In this document: one piece after another, positions 63,755 to 64,000 of the stretch
Numbering within the stretch: the first letter of the stretch is position 1
How the letters are laid out: each line of letters starts with the position of its first letter
Assembly: GCA_040752515.1 (NCBI GenBank)
Contig: JBFMGQ010000013.1
Coordinates: 7,691 to 71,690 of the forward strand
Direction of reading: 5' to 3'
From: Tenuifilum sp040752515
GTDB taxonomy: Bacteria > Bacteroidota > Bacteroidia > Bacteroidales > Tenuifilaceae
DNA length: 64,000 nucleotides
Position numbers and translations under genes: made by a program
The notes under the pieces: model-generated
Databases searched by the model: none
Seen by the model: the letters and a program-made list of their open reading frames with translations, nothing else
Told to the model about the DNA's origin: nothing

Positions 63755-63877
63755 GGTATCAATTACAAAATTAAGTATAATATAAGAAACTTTGGTATAT
63801 TAATCATAGGTGTTTTAACTCCAAGCCACTCCACTAAAACCAAATATACAAAAATTGTATCGTCTTTAAAACTTAAC

Positions 63878-64000
63878 AGTAGTGTCCGACTAAATTTTTG
63901 AATAAAAAGAGGGCTACTCCCATAAAGGTTTCGCCCGATGTTGTAGATTTGTTTTGCACACAAAATCACAACATGAGCAAAAATAAGGAAATAAAATTAG
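63878..64000 (+). mobile_element. Probable left end of an insertion sequence
   Basis: AGTAGTGTCCGACTAAA (from 63878) resembles the terminal inverted repeats of IS elements common in Bacteroidota. It is followed by a short leader and an ORF that starts at 63973 and runs off the window. The other end is not visible, so the call rests on the terminus-like sequence and the ORF position. Confidence 0.45.
63973..64000 (+). CDS. Start of a possible transposase gene (truncated by window edge)
   Basis: ATG followed by eight codons (MSKNKEIKL) before the window ends. It resembles the opening of IS4-type transposases in position relative to the terminal repeat, but far too little is present for a family call. 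Confidence 0.35.

Overview
The window comes from a Bacteroidota chromosome, most likely a Bacteroidales/Marinilabiliales-type anaerobe or facultative anaerobe. The evidence is a fused LpxC-FabZ gene, an Oar-like TonB-dependent receptor, a GH97/GH2 galactoside operon, an S46 dipeptidyl-peptidase, an AdoCbl-type ribonucleotide reductase and several promoters of the Bacteroidota form TTTG-N17..21-TAnnTTTG. Few genes have a clear Shine-Dalgarno sequence. There are 46 protein genes plus a fragment at the right edge, and two tRNAs. No CRISPR array, prophage or rRNA was seen.

Layout. 1-7.1 kb: a periplasmic-propeller/SpoIIE phosphatase cut by the left edge, a convergent hybrid histidine kinase, and an unknown barrel protein. 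7.4-7.8 kb: initiator tRNA with two tandem 145-bp copies that contain its 3' end. 7.9-11.7 kb: a flippase, two SiaC-like (DUF1987) proteins and an HD phosphohydrolase. 11.8-16.4 kb: lipid A/Kdo genes lpxD, lpxC-fabZ, lpxA, waaA. 16.5-22.7 kb: TonB receptor and class II ribonucleotide reductase. 22.8-23.9 kb: prolyl-tRNA deacylase-like and pRiA4b-ORF3-like proteins. 24.0-32.9 kb (minus): galactoside catabolism (AraC-type regulator, Omp85-like barrel, beta-galactosidase, GH97 alpha-galactosidase, galactokinase). 33.0-38.1 kb (minus): unknown helical-repeat protein, STAS-like protein, lipoprotein hydrolase, outer-membrane barrel, lipoprotein. 38.3-45.2 kb (minus): six-gene acyl-CoA operon (thiolase, SDR, Na+/solute symporter, CoA-transferase, two divergent KASIII enzymes). 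45.4-47.3 kb: tRNA-Gln and glnS. 47.7-49.0 kb: a SiaB-like kinase with two more SiaC-like proteins. 49.3-53.2 kb: S46 peptidase, rnhB, glycosyltransferase. 53.4-58.1 kb: rimP-nusA-infB. 58.4-62.8 kb: NAD-linked formate dehydrogenase-like trimer. 62.8-63.8 kb: an esterase. The right edge carries what looks like one end of an insertion sequence.

Most interesting signals: (1) a roughly 165-bp intergenic element made of consecutive hairpins, present in two inverted copies (5.8 and 47.4 kb) with a partial third (23.9 kb). (2) A two-block motif with near-identical spacing upstream of both the acyl-CoA operon (45.3 kb) and the lipoprotein/porin/hydrolase cluster (38.2 kb), suggesting one co-regulated, undescribed uptake-and-activation module. 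(3) Four SiaC-like proteins in two loci with one SiaB-like kinase and a SpoIIE-type phosphatase. (4) A paired KASIII set in which one partner lacks the usual His/Asn. (5) A perfect 21-bp operator-like palindrome before the galactoside operon. (6) Tandem initiator-tRNA 3'-end copies.
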